From contig JAHBXZ010000008.1 in assembly GCA_019636215.1 (NCBI GenBank), forward strand, positions 124,001 through 188,000: 64,000 bases of DNA, given 5' to 3'. The stretch is from Planctomycetota bacterium (GTDB taxonomy: Bacteria > Planctomycetota > UBA8742 > UBA2392). This document shows positions 35,111-43,745 of this stretch, piece by piece (position 1 is the stretch's first letter; the number at the start of each line of letters is the position of its first letter). The translations under genes and the position numbers were made by a program. A model generated the notes under the pieces. That model searched no databases. It was not told where the DNA came from and was given only the letters and a program-made list of their open reading frames with translations.

Positions 35111-37750
35111 TTACTCCGGCACTACGCGGCCGTCGCGTTCGCGAAAGCCGCCGGTCGGGATCGGCTTGGCCCATTTCGCGGCCAGCAGTTCATCCAGTTC
35201 GCGCTGGTGTTCCGGGTCGAGCCAGCGGATCTGCAGCGCCACTTCCCCGGCCTTGTCGGCAAGCCCGCGATCAAAGCAGAAGTGCAGCAGACCAAGCCAG
35301 TCTGCCACAGTCTTGTTGGGAAGGGCCCGCATCAGGCCGAACTGGGTGTCGTCGGGCAACTGCTGCACCGTGGCGCGCACTTCGAACTCCAGCACCGGGG
35401 GTGGCACCACCCTGGTCAGTGGCCGTTTGACCAGCACACGAACCTGCGAGCTCTTTTCAACCGCGGACACCTCGCACTCGTATCCCCGATAGGTAGCGGC
35501 AACAGTGGCCGTTTCGCCCTTGCGGAAGGCATCGGTGACCTTCTGGCGAAGGGCAGAGAGGTTGCGCGCGGCCGTGGTGCCCCCCAATGGCAGCAGGTCA
35601 TTGCGAGGAAACGACGGCAGTTTCGGCGGGTCGGGCAGCCGCTTCAGCGGCGGCTCGCGTTCGCCGCGCTCTTGTTCTATAGCCTTGTGTCGAACGGTGT
35701 CTGCTTCAGCCTTGAGCGCAGAGCGGCTGATCATGGGCATGATTGCCCCGGCCACTACATCTTCAAGTGCACTGGCGGCAACCGCGAACTGGTTCAGTTC
35801 CAGGGCGTCGTCCGCTGCCTCAAACTTGGTGGCGAGCAGCCGGTTGTTACCCTCGGTGATCTCCGCGACTCTGTCATTGTTCCAGTCGTCAATCTTGCGC
35901 CGGGTGGCTTCTTCCCTGCGGTACGGGTCGTCCTGCACATGCGTCATGAACGCGCTGCGCAGCGAGTCCGCCTTCACGAAGCTGCCAGCGTCGATGGCCA
36001 GCCGGACATCCAGCGCCGTGTTCTGGTAGCGGCGGGAAAGCGCAGCGTGGATGCGCTGCAGGGTGCCCTTGATGGCCCGATCCATGTCGGAATCCAGGTC
36101 CAGCCCGGCTTCCTTGATGTCCGCTGCCAGCCGTAACAACAGGCGCATCTGTTCTTCGGGCGGCACGTTGCTGTCGCTCTTGGACGCTTCCCGGATGGCC
36201 TTGCGCACTTCCTCGCGCTTCTCTGACACTGCCATCGATCTCTCGACTTCCTGCTTCACGGCGTCCATGTTGTCGCTTTCGGTAATGGACTCCGAGACCA
36301 CCGCAATTCCGATGGCCAGGATGAGGACGGCCACCACACCAACCAAAATCGCGGGGCTGCCCTTCTTCGCGCTTGAGCCCGAAGTGCGGGGCTCGGACGG
36401 GTTGCGTTCCGACGGTGCTGTTCGGTGGGGCTGTTGCTCGTCTTCAGCGCGTTCGTGCAGGTGCCAGCGCTCTACAGTCAATTGCAGGTGCTTGGGTCCG
36501 CCGGCATCGCTGGCAAGAAACGGCAGATTGACGTCTGTGGTGCGGGTAGATTCCAGTTCCACCACGGCCTTGCGCGCGGCATCAGTGAGGCGTTTGGCCG
36601 ACTGCGAATCCCGGCGCGGGTCAATGCCGTGCTGGCTGATAAAGGTGCGGGCCAACAACGCTTCAATGCGGCGCACAAACACGGCGTTTGCCGCCGGTGC
36701 TTCGGGCGACGAAGACCAACTCTGCTCTTCCTGTTTCAGCAGCTGCTCTGCACTGGGCCCCGGGGGTGCGGGTGGAGGCTCCGGCGGGGGCGGAAGCGCG
36801 GCATCCACCCGGAAGTTGCCACCGAACTTTGAAACCTTGACGCACAGGTGCACTGCGCCATTGGGGCCGGTTGTCAGCCATGGCACACGAACCTCGGCTG
36901 AGGGGCCGTTGGCAATGGCGTTGTCCAGGTCACTGGCGGCGTCGGCCAGGCGTTCGCGCGCCAGCCGGTCCAGGGAGACATCCCGCCCCGCAAGTCGCGA
37001 GGCCTGCGCGATCAGGAAGTCGTAGGCCGTGCGCTCGCTGCTGCTGAGGTCGTCCACGGAACCCTGCAGCTCGCCCTTGATCTCGTCCTCGATGTCAAAG
37101 TTCATGGCATCGCCGGACAGCAGCAGCGGGATGTAGACATGCAGGGCCCGGTCGCGGCCCATGTGGCGTATGGCAAAGTCAGCCAGTGCGCGGTACTCGC
37201 GCAGGGCTTCGTGGTCGCCTTCTTCGATGCCATCTTCCCGGCGCGCCGCAAAGAGCAATGCCGCAAAAAGCTGTTCCGTCACCTGCGCGTTGTCGGGCTC
37301 GCCAGCGGCAGATGACACAACATCGGGCAAAGGCGCGGGTTGGGCCTGCGCGGGCGGCGGCCAGGCCGTGTCCGCAGCCGGCATACCAGGCGGAGCAAAG
37401 CTGGTAGAAGACGGTTTCGGGTCTGAGACCGCGAAGCTGGTTGCATCACGCAAGTCGTCGGCCAGCGCGGTTACGGTGATGGTGGTGCCGCCAAGCGTCA
37501 GCACATCGCCCTGGGCAAGTTCGCCGCTGCTCTTCTTGCTGCCGTTGTGCACGGTGCCGGCATTGCTGAACTGGTCGCTGAACGTCCACTTGCCGATGAA
37601 GAACTCCAGCCTTACATGCGGCCCGGAAACTTCAGGGTCATCATTGATGCAGACTTCGTCGTAGCTGCGGTTGCCAATGACGATGTTGGCTGCGCCTTGG
37701 CGCGAGGTGTACTCGAACTCCCGGGTGGGCGTCTTGATGGTCAGTCGCAT
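35111..37750 (-). CDS. Large FHA-domain membrane protein
   Basis: The 879-residue protein begins with an FHA-like domain (about 1-95: V-I-G-N-R-S, S-G-P-H-V-R-L-E-F, N-A-G-T-V-H-N-G). The conserved Gly-Arg is Gly-Asn here, while Ser, His and Asn of the phosphothreonine site are recognisable. Proline-rich segments flank a helical region, and one membrane helix follows at about 465-485 (A-I-L-V-G-V-V-A-V-L-I-L-A-I-G-I-A-V-V). A long coiled-coil C-terminal domain reaches residue 879. It is divergent from the sigma and kinase genes at 37995 and 38933, consistent with recognising kinase-phosphorylated partners. Function otherwise unknown. Confidence 0.75.
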   Translation of the reverse strand: MRLTIKTPTREFEYTSRQGAANIVIGNRSYDEVCINDDPEVSGPHVRLEFFIGKWTFSDQFSNAGTVHNGSKKSSGELAQGDVLTLGGTTITVTALADDLRDATSFAVSDPKPSSTSFAPPGMPAADTAWPPPAQAQPAPLPDVVSSAAGEPDNAQVTEQLFAALLFAARREDGIEEGDHEALREYRALADFAIRHMGRDRALHVYIPLLLSGDAMNFDIEDEIKGELQGSVDDLSSSERTAYDFLIAQASRLAGRDVSLDRLARERLADAASDLDNAIANGPSAEVRVPWLTTGPNGAVHLCVKVSKFGGNFRVDAALPPPPEPPPAPPGPSAEQLLKQEEQSWSSSPEAPAANAVFVRRIEALLARTFISQHGIDPRRDSQSAKRLTDAARKAVVELESTRTTDVNLPFLASDAGGPKHLQLTVERWHLHERAEDEQQPHRTAPSERNPSEPRTSGSSAKKGSPAILVGVVAVLILAIGIAVVSESITESDNMDAVKQEVERSMAVSEKREEVRKAIREASKSDSNVPPEEQMRLLLRLAADIKEAGLDLDSDMDRAIKGTLQRIHAALSRRYQNTALDVRLAIDAGSFVKADSLRSAFMTHVQDDPYRREEATRRKIDDWNNDRVAEITEGNNRLLATKFEAADDALELNQFAVAASALEDVVAGAIMPMISRSALKAEADTVRHKAIEQERGEREPPLKRLPDPPKLPSFPRNDLLPLGGTTAARNLSALRQKVTDAFRKGETATVAATYRGYECEVSAVEKSSQVRVLVKRPLTRVVPPPVLEFEVRATVQQLPDDTQFGLMRALPNKTVADWLGLLHFCFDRGLADKAGEVALQIRWLDPEHQRELDELLAAKWAKPIPTGGFRERDGRVVPE

Positions 37751-37776
37751 GGCGGGAGTGTAACGACAGGCGCCAA

Positions 37777-37931
37777 GATTTTGGATTTCAGATTTTGGAT
37801 TTCGGAGTCAAACGCATGACTTGCGCAGGTCACGAAGGGGCAACAGGAGGTTCATGTTGCACTGTCAGGCCGTCTTCTTGGGAAGCGCGGTCGCGGTGCA
37901 ATCCGGATTCCAGAATCTGAAATCCAAAATC
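37777..37931. repeat. Intergenic inverted-arm element 2
   Basis: Two 30-base arms (37777-37806 and 37902-37931) form an inverted repeat matching at 27 of 30 positions, with 95 bases between. The left arm is itself two near-identical 14-base units, GATTTTGGATTTCA and GATTTTGGATTTCG. It is notably AT-rich against a GC-rich background, and a further partial TCTGAAATCC occurs after the right arm. Confidence 0.75.
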
Positions 37932-37994
37932 GACCTGACCGGGTAGTCTGAAATCCGCGCCAATCAATTCGCAATCACCGCCGGGGGAACCACC

Positions 37995-38747
37995 TTGATC
38001 TCGATCAACACTGACCTTCTGGGTCGCCTGAAAAAAGCCGATGCCGCGGCCTGGTATGAAATGTGGGAGGTTTTTGGCCCCAGCATTGAAAGGCTGATCG
38101 GCAGCATTGCCAGCCGATACTTCGGCCAGGAAACGATTAAGGACGTCAGCCAGGAAACCCTGGCCCGGGTTTACCAGGAAATCGCCAAGTTCGACCCCAA
38201 CCGCGGCGTGAAATTCTCCACGTGGCTGTATGCCATCGCCAAGCACGTCGTGTACAGCGAACTCACCAGCCGCAACGCCCAGAAACGCGGGGGCGGGCAG
38301 AAGCCCATGAGCCTGGACGACACCATCCACGAAGTCAGCAAGGAGGCCCGGCCTGACACCGAGTTCGAACTGGCCGTGTTCCGCGCCAAGGTGTACCGGG
38401 CGCTTAAAGAAGTAGAAAAGGCCGCCGAGTTCAGCGAGTTCGAATGCTATCGCCTGCGCCTGACCCGCGGTCTGCAGGGCAAGGACATCTCCAACATGCT
38501 GGGCATGAGCGAGGCCAGCGTCAGCCGTTACCTCAAGCGTGTGCGCGACCAGATTCGCGACGCCGTGAAGCAGGCGGTACTGGGTTACAGCTGGACCGAC
38601 GACGAAAAGTCCGAGTTCACGGTAAGCGGCCTGACGGCTGCCGACGACGACGCGTTTGACCAGGCGCTGAGCGACATTTACCTGAAAGACGAGGCCACAA
38701 GGCGCGACTACGGCAAGCTGCAGAAGACTGCCCGCAGCGTACGGTGA
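37995..38747 (+). CDS. Sigma-70-family RNA polymerase sigma factor, ECF-like
   Basis: The 250-residue product has region 2 (Y-F-G-Q-E-T-I-K-D-V-S-Q-E-T-L-A-R-V-Y, F-D-P-N-R-G-V-K-F-S-T-W-L) and region 4 (L-Q-G-K-D-I-S-N-M-L-G-M-S-E-A-S-V-S-R-Y-L). A C-terminal extension of about 55 residues, acidic and polar, follows. The start is a TTG at 37995, preceded by GGGGGA. No anti-sigma is adjacent; instead a terminator and then a membrane kinase gene follow. The FHA protein is encoded divergently. A signalling group of sigma factor, FHA protein and kinase is a plausible reading. Confidence 0.85.
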   Translation: MISINTDLLGRLKKADAAAWYEMWEVFGPSIERLIGSIASRYFGQETIKDVSQETLARVYQEIAKFDPNRGVKFSTWLYAIAKHVVYSELTSRNAQKRGGGQKPMSLDDTIHEVSKEARPDTEFELAVFRAKVYRALKEVEKAAEFSEFECYRLRLTRGLQGKDISNMLGMSEASVSRYLKRVRDQIRDAVKQAVLGYSWTDDEKSEFTVSGLTAADDDAFDQALSDIYLKDEATRRDYGKLQKTARSVR

Positions 38748-38761
38748 TGAGCTGCCGCGAG

Positions 38762-38794
38762 AAAGCGAAAGCGCCATGGGCGCTTTCGCTTTTT
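38762..38794 (+). terminator. Rho-independent terminator of the sigma gene
   Basis: A long hairpin with arms AAAGCGAAAGCGCC and GGGCGCTTTCGCTTT and almost no loop is followed by TTTTT. It lies 15 bases after the sigma stop. Confidence 0.9.
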
Positions 38795-38836
38795 CGCGGC
38801 CATCCGAGCGTCGAGGCAACTCTGGCCCGGTTCGAT

Positions 38837-38846
38837 TTGCTATGAT
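38837..38846 (+). promoter_or_regulatory. Extended -10 element upstream of the membrane kinase
   Basis: TTGCTATGAT is a near-consensus extended -10 about 87 bases before the kinase ATG. No clear -35 is present. Confidence 0.45.
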
Positions 38847-38932
38847 TGCCGGGCTGAAATCGGGGAAGTCCTTTCCCCAACCATGGGTGGCCGATTGCAC
38901 GGCCTGATTGCGTTGGCCGCCCGGGGGAAGTC

Positions 38933-41200
38933 ATGGCAGATTTCAAAACCGCCGAAGTAATGGACAGCGCCGAGGCACCGGCGCGCCGCCGCGACCGCAA
39001 GCGGCACACAGCGCACGTTACCGGGTTCGCAAAGGGCAAGAAGCCCTCATTGACCGTCGGCAACATCATTCACTTCATTGTGGCGGCGTTCTTTCTGTGG
39101 CCGATCTTTGTTGTGGTCGCGGTGTTTCTGTCGTTGGGCGACGCCGTCAACTTTGTGCGCTTCACGATAGAGGCGCTGGTCAGCAGCACCTATTGGATGG
39201 TGCGCGTGGTTGAGGAATCGCTGCAGAGCCTGACATCGCACCGCAATGACCCGAACCTGCTGCGTGTGAAGGGGCGCCGCCGCGCCATGGGCGCCAGCGT
39301 GGCCAACGACTGGCGCAACGCCGGTCGCGCGCTGATGGGCATGGGCCGCGCCTGGAGCAAAACATTCGGTCTGGGCGGCTTGTTTGCGTCACTTGAGGAA
39401 CGCATTGAGCGTGCCAACCGCGACTGGCGCCTTTACGTCGCCGGCGCGGGTTGGTCGGCTGCGGACCAGCCCGCGGAGTTTCCTGAAAACTACGTGGTGG
39501 TGGACGAATTGCCGCCCGGCGGCTCCAGCGCGCGACTGTACGTCGTGCGCAAGAAGTCCGATGAGCAGGGCGGGCCGCTGCAGGTGCTGAAGTATTTTGA
39601 CCTGCGCAGCGGGGGCAGCCTGGAATCCGTGGTGCGTGAAAGCCAGGCCGCTGAACTGGCCAAGCGCCTGGGCCTGATCACCGAAAGCAGCCTTGGCACC
39701 AACGCCTTCTGGTATGTGATGCCCTACTACCATGGCGAAACGCTTACCAAGGGCGTGTTGCGAAACATCAAGCCGGCCCGCGAGAACAGCGCGGCGATGG
39801 TGGACCACACCCGCATGAGCCTTGGTTATGTGCACCAGCTTCTGCAGATCATTGCCCAATACCACGAATCAGGCGTGATCCACAAGGATATCAAGCCCGA
39901 CAACCTGATCATCGCCGGCGAACGCATCTACCTGGTCGATATCGGGCTGATGACGCCGCTGTCCAGTATGGCGCAGCTTACCACCCACGGCACGGAGTAC
40001 TTCCGCGACCCCGAGATGGTCAAACTGGCCCTGGAAGGCCGCGAAGTGCGCGAAGTAGACGCGGCCAAGTTTGATGTCTACAGCATCGGCGCTGTGCTGT
40101 TCTTTGCCGTCAGTGGGGAGTTCCCGACCAGCGGCGCGTTGTCGCGTCTGCCCAATGAAGTGCCCATGGCAGTGCAGTGGGTAGTCAACCGGGCGATGAC
40201 CGGCATGAGCCAGCGTTACGCCAATGCCCGCGCGATGCTGACCGACGTAGACTACCTGTTCTGGGCCGCGACCACCGGGCAGTTGGCCAACGTCAAGCCT
40301 GCCGACCTGCCCAGCTTCAAGGGCATGCCTGTGCCGCCGCACCTGGCCGCCGGCGCAGCCGTTGGGGCCAACAAGGAGTTCCGCCAGCGCATGGCGGCTG
40401 CACCCGGGGGCTATGGCGACTGGTACAGCGCACCGGCCTATCGCCGCAAGACCGGACTGACGTGGGGCAAGGCCGCGGCAGTGGCAGTTCTCGGTGTGTG
40501 TGTGGCCGCGGCCGGAGTCTCGGGGCTTTGGTTCATGTCTGAGGTATCTCGGCAGCGCAAGGAATCCGCGCGAGAACGACAGAGCGGGCCCGATAGCCTT
40601 GTTCTCTCGCTGCCAGCGGAACACAAGCAACTGGCCCCGTACTATCTGGCCGTGGACGAATTGCTGGCCAAGGCGCCGGCGCAAAACAGTGTGGTGTTCG
40701 CAAGCCCGCTGGCGCGCGTGGACCTGGTACCCGAGGTAGTTCGCCACCTGGGCGATCGACGCACAGAGCTTGAGCGCGATCTGCAGGGCCGCTGGGCGCG
40801 ACACGGCCTTGCCAGGGAGGGTCATTTCCCAATTGCGATCCTGCTGGTCTGCATCGAGCCCGACCCGCAAGACCAGGGGCTGTGCCAGGGCATTGAACGC
40901 GAGATTACGCTGGAGGCCGCCCGCGCCCGGGTGTCAAAACTGGAGCACGCGTCGGTCGAAAGTGCGCATGCGCTGCGCAAAACTCTGGAAAACAACCCTG
41001 AGGGCGCGGCACGGCACCGCGAACTTGCAGCGTGGTTTGCCGCCCAGGGAAAGCCGCCGGCGGCCGTGGTGTTCTGGAGCATTTCCGGGGGCACTGCTTC
41101 GCGTGAGCTGGTGCTGAACGCCATCTATCCCGGCCGTGAGGAGGTCGCGCGCCTGCGGTTTGCAGAGGCCCGCGCGGTGGATGCGCCCCGGCAGGACTGA
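38933..41200 (+). CDS. Membrane-bound serine/threonine kinase-like protein
   Basis: The 755-residue protein has a basic N-terminus, membrane helices at about 42-70, then a kinase-like domain. The ATP-binding Lys is Lys220 in L-Q-V-L-K-Y; the catalytic loop reads H317-K-D319-I-K-P-D-N instead of HRD; the metal motif is D336-I-G instead of DFG; the activation end is Y-F-R-D-P-E. The essential Lys and two Asp residues are therefore kept, so activity is possible, but this is a divergent kinase. Another helix follows at about 511-535, with a C-terminal domain of alpha/beta character to 755. The G-rich loop is hard to place. It lies next to a sigma factor and a divergent FHA-protein gene. Confidence 0.75.
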   Translation: MADFKTAEVMDSAEAPARRRDRKRHTAHVTGFAKGKKPSLTVGNIIHFIVAAFFLWPIFVVVAVFLSLGDAVNFVRFTIEALVSSTYWMVRVVEESLQSLTSHRNDPNLLRVKGRRRAMGASVANDWRNAGRALMGMGRAWSKTFGLGGLFASLEERIERANRDWRLYVAGAGWSAADQPAEFPENYVVVDELPPGGSSARLYVVRKKSDEQGGPLQVLKYFDLRSGGSLESVVRESQAAELAKRLGLITESSLGTNAFWYVMPYYHGETLTKGVLRNIKPARENSAAMVDHTRMSLGYVHQLLQIIAQYHESGVIHKDIKPDNLIIAGERIYLVDIGLMTPLSSMAQLTTHGTEYFRDPEMVKLALEGREVREVDAAKFDVYSIGAVLFFAVSGEFPTSGALSRLPNEVPMAVQWVVNRAMTGMSQRYANARAMLTDVDYLFWAATTGQLANVKPADLPSFKGMPVPPHLAAGAAVGANKEFRQRMAAAPGGYGDWYSAPAYRRKTGLTWGKAAAVAVLGVCVAAAGVSGLWFMSEVSRQRKESARERQSGPDSLVLSLPAEHKQLAPYYLAVDELLAKAPAQNSVVFASPLARVDLVPEVVRHLGDRRTELERDLQGRWARHGLAREGHFPIAILLVCIEPDPQDQGLCQGIEREITLEAARARVSKLEHASVESAHALRKTLENNPEGAARHRELAAWFAAQGKPPAAVVFWSISGGTASRELVLNAIYPGREEVARLRFAEARAVDAPRQD

Positions 41201-41226
41201 GCAGGCGCAGGCCCCCTGCCGGACCG

Positions 41227-41255
41227 CGCGCCTTACACATAGGCGCGTGTTTTGT
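41227..41255 (+). terminator. Terminator downstream of the membrane kinase
   Basis: Stem CGCGCCT/AGGCGCG (41227-41247) with a 7-base loop is followed by TGTTTTG. It lies 26 bases after the kinase stop. Confidence 0.6.
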
Positions 41256-41316
41256 AGATTCACCACCCTGGACGAAGGTCTATGCTTGTCCGCGGGGGTG
41301 ATGCATCGGCCGCGCA

Positions 41317-41964
41317 TTGCGAAACCGTGTTCTCTTGCGCCCCGAGTCCCTCGACCGGATCGAAAAGGCCGTAGCCGAGGCCGAACGCAACACCAGTTGT
41401 GAGTTCGTGGTGGTGCTGGCACCTGCCAGCGCACGTTACGAAGGCAGAGTGTTCACCCTGGCCGCGGCGATTGCGGTGATCGTGTTTGTGCTTGCGCATT
41501 ACGCCAATCAGCATCTGCTTTACACCGCATCGGACCCGCCACTGCTGCTGCTTGAGGCGCTGATCGCCGGCGGAGTCACCGGCGCGCTGTTTGCCCGGGT
41601 CGGGATGCTGAAGCGTCTGATTGTGCCGGCCTGGCAGCGCAGCGCGCGGGTAGACATCGCGGCCGCCGCCACCTTCACGCAAGAAAAGGTCAGCTTGACC
41701 GCCGAACGCAACGCGGCCCTGCTGTTTGTAAGTGTGCTGGAGGGCGAAGTGCGCCTGATGCCTGACATCGGTCTGGCGCGGAAGACGCAGGAGGCAAGGC
41801 TGGGCGAGATACTGTCCGGGCTGGCGCATGCACAGTCCGGCGACCCCGTAGGCCTTATAGAGAACGCCCTGCGAGATCTGGGCAAGTGCTGCGGCGAAGG
41901 TTTCCCGCGCGCCGAGAACGACTCAAACGAGCTTCCCGACAAACCGCAGATCCGGCTGCCCTGA
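41317..41964 (+). CDS. TPM-domain membrane protein
   Basis: The 215-residue protein has an N-terminal motif S-L-D-R-I-E-K-A-V-A-E-A-E-R-N-T-S-C-E-F-V-V-V-L-A, typical of the TPM (YgcG-like) domain. Helices follow at about 48-62 and 72-95, then a C-terminal part with A-A-A-A-T-F-T-Q-E-K and V-R-L-M-P-D-I-G-L. The start is uncertain; the frame begins at TTG 41317, as no ATG is in frame nearby. It lies three bases upstream of the Tim44/zinc-ribbon gene and is probably cotranscribed. The TPM domain has been linked to phosphatase activity in plants; that is not assured here. Confidence 0.75.
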   Translation: MRNRVLLRPESLDRIEKAVAEAERNTSCEFVVVLAPASARYEGRVFTLAAAIAVIVFVLAHYANQHLLYTASDPPLLLLEALIAGGVTGALFARVGMLKRLIVPAWQRSARVDIAAAATFTQEKVSLTAERNAALLFVSVLEGEVRLMPDIGLARKTQEARLGEILSGLAHAQSGDPVGLIENALRDLGKCCGEGFPRAENDSNELPDKPQIRLP

Positions 41965-41967
41965 CCA

Positions 41968-43482
41968 ATGCACAATCGCGCATTCGCCTGGTTTGTGCTG
42001 CTTTCGCCCATGCTGCTGGGCGTGGTGGCCCATGAACTGGAGGCCCGGGCCGGCGGCGGCGGCGGATACAGCGGCGGAGGCGGCGGAGGTGGCAGTGGCG
42101 GTGGAGGAGGCGGCGATGGCGCCGGCATCATCATCTACCTGTTGATCCGGTTGGTTGTGTTGCTGTGGGTGGAAGGCGGACCGGTCGGCAAGGTGCTGGC
42201 AGTCGGCATTGTGGTGGGCGCGATTGCGTTGGCCATGCGCGCCGCAAGCAAACAGAAACTTGCCCGCCAGCAGCTGGAGCAGCAAGGCCGGGTGATTGAC
42301 TCGCGCACCCAGCAGCGGCGACAGGCCCAGGGGCTGTCGTTGATTCGCACCCACGACCCGAACTTTTCGCGCGTGCTGTTTCTCGACTTTGCCCACCTGA
42401 TGTACGTCAAGTTTCATGAAAGCCGCGGTGGCCTGGGCTTGCGCGGCGAGAATGCAGCGGTCGCGCCCTACCTGTCCCCGGAGCTGCGGCAGGGCCTGGT
42501 GGCCATGAGCACCAGGATTCACGAAGTAGTGGTGGGGCACCTGGAACTTGCCGAGGTCTGGATCGCCAATGGCCGCATGCGGGTGGCAGTGCGCTACAAG
42601 GCCAATGTTGTGGAAGAAGCCGGGGGCCAGAAAGTGCGGCTGTTCTATCGGCAGCGGTTTGTGTTTGCGCGCCCGCTGGAAGTGCTGACACCGGAGCCCG
42701 AGCGCGCGCTCAAGCTGGGCTGCCCCAATTGCGGCAGCGCGCAAGAACTTCGCCTGGATGGAAGCTGCCCCAGTTGCGGCAGCCTGGTCGGCGGGGGCGA
42801 ACTCTCCTGGCAGATCGTGCGCACGGAGACTGAGGTCCGCCAGCGCGGCGGCGAACCGGTGGTCAGCGGCGGAGTTGAGATTGGAACAGACCTGCCGACA
42901 ATGTACGCGCCGGATCTGGCTGCCCAGCGCCGGGAACTGGCGGTGCGAGACCCGGCGTTCACCTGGCCTGCGTTCGTGCAGCGTGTCAGGCACATGTTCA
43001 TGGAGATCCAGCAGGGCTGGACGAGTCTTGACGAGTCAAGGCTTCGTCCCTGGGAAACGGACACCATTTTTGACGCCCACCGGTACTGGCTGCAGCGCTA
43101 TCGCGAAGAAGGCACCCGCAACGTGCTGGAGGACATCCGCATCCTGCAGGTGGATGTGGCCAAGGTAGAGCACGACGTCTGGTACGACGCGATTACGGTG
43201 CGCATCTTTGCCAGCATGATGGACTACAACCTGCGGCCAGACGGCACTGTGGCGGGCAACAAGGGCAAGCCACGCAAGTTCAGCGAGTACTGGACGCTTG
43301 TGCGCAGGTCAGATCACAAGGCCCGCGCGCCCGGCGATGCCAGCAGTTGCCCAAGCTGCGGTGCTCCGCTGGACAAGATCAACCGGGCCGGCGTGTGCGG
43401 CTATTGCGGCAACCGTGTGGTGAGCGGCGAGTTCGATTGGGTTCTGGCAATCATCCAGCAGGACGAGGAGTATCGCGGCTAG
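41968..43482 (+). CDS. Membrane protein with duplicated Tim44-like plus zinc-ribbon units
   Basis: The 504-residue product has an initial signal-anchor helix, a Gly-rich stretch (about 29-50), two membrane helices near 52-90, then two similar units. Unit 1 begins about residue 130 (D-P-N-F-S-R-V-L-F) with a Tim44-like beta-alpha domain, ending in a ribbon C252-P-N-C ... C-P-S-C and V-G-G-G-E-L-S-W. Unit 2 begins about 328 (D-P-A-F-T-W-P-A-F) and ends in C461-P-S-C ... C-G-Y-C and V-S-G-E-F-D-W. The order and spacing of parts repeat, implying an internal duplication. Tim44-like domains bind membranes or protein partners in import and related processes; the role here is unknown. It follows the TPM gene. 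Confidence 0.8.
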   Translation: MHNRAFAWFVLLSPMLLGVVAHELEARAGGGGGYSGGGGGGGSGGGGGGDGAGIIIYLLIRLVVLLWVEGGPVGKVLAVGIVVGAIALAMRAASKQKLARQQLEQQGRVIDSRTQQRRQAQGLSLIRTHDPNFSRVLFLDFAHLMYVKFHESRGGLGLRGENAAVAPYLSPELRQGLVAMSTRIHEVVVGHLELAEVWIANGRMRVAVRYKANVVEEAGGQKVRLFYRQRFVFARPLEVLTPEPERALKLGCPNCGSAQELRLDGSCPSCGSLVGGGELSWQIVRTETEVRQRGGEPVVSGGVEIGTDLPTMYAPDLAAQRRELAVRDPAFTWPAFVQRVRHMFMEIQQGWTSLDESRLRPWETDTIFDAHRYWLQRYREEGTRNVLEDIRILQVDVAKVEHDVWYDAITVRIFASMMDYNLRPDGTVAGNKGKPRKFSEYWTLVRRSDHKARAPGDASSCPSCGAPLDKINRAGVCGYCGNRVVSGEFDWVLAIIQQDEEYRG

Positions 43483-43614
43483 GCCCGACGGAGTGGCAAC
43501 TGCAAAGACAGCGCAACGGCCACTTGTGTTGAAATTGCACACCCCGATTTGTGGGTAATCGGACACCGTGGGCTAAGACAGGCTTCAAACAGCCATTTTG
43601 CGTGGTTTGGTGAT

Positions 43615-43630
43615 TGGCACAGCCGTTGCT
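43615..43630 (+). promoter_or_regulatory. Sigma-54-type -24/-12 promoter match
   Basis: TGGCAC at 43615, five bases, then TTGCT at 43626 match the sigma-54 consensus TGGCAC-N5-TTGCW with correct spacing. No plus-strand gene starts downstream until lgt at 45463, so it may drive a short RNA or be chance. Confidence 0.35.
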
Positions 43631-43676
43631 CTTGTGGGGGTGGAAGACCGGCCCCCAAGCCGTTTTCTACGCCCAG

Positions 43677-43701
43677 CGCACCCGCCATCGTGGCGGGTGC
43701 G
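43677..43701. terminator. GC-rich hairpin between convergent genes
   Basis: An 11-bp perfect stem CGCACCCGCCA/TGGCGGGTGCG with loop TCG lies between the Tim44-like gene and the halogenase-like gene. There is no T tract, so termination is possible but not certain. Confidence 0.45.
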
Positions 43702-43745
43702 ACTGGTTAACGGCCTTTGATCCCGGGCCGGAAACCCGCGGGCTG

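Noticed and set aside
37830..38900. Long minus-strand frame (356 codons) opposite the sigma gene
   Set aside because: Composition lacks any domain pattern, while the sense strand has intact sigma regions; it is an antisense reading of a high-GC gene.
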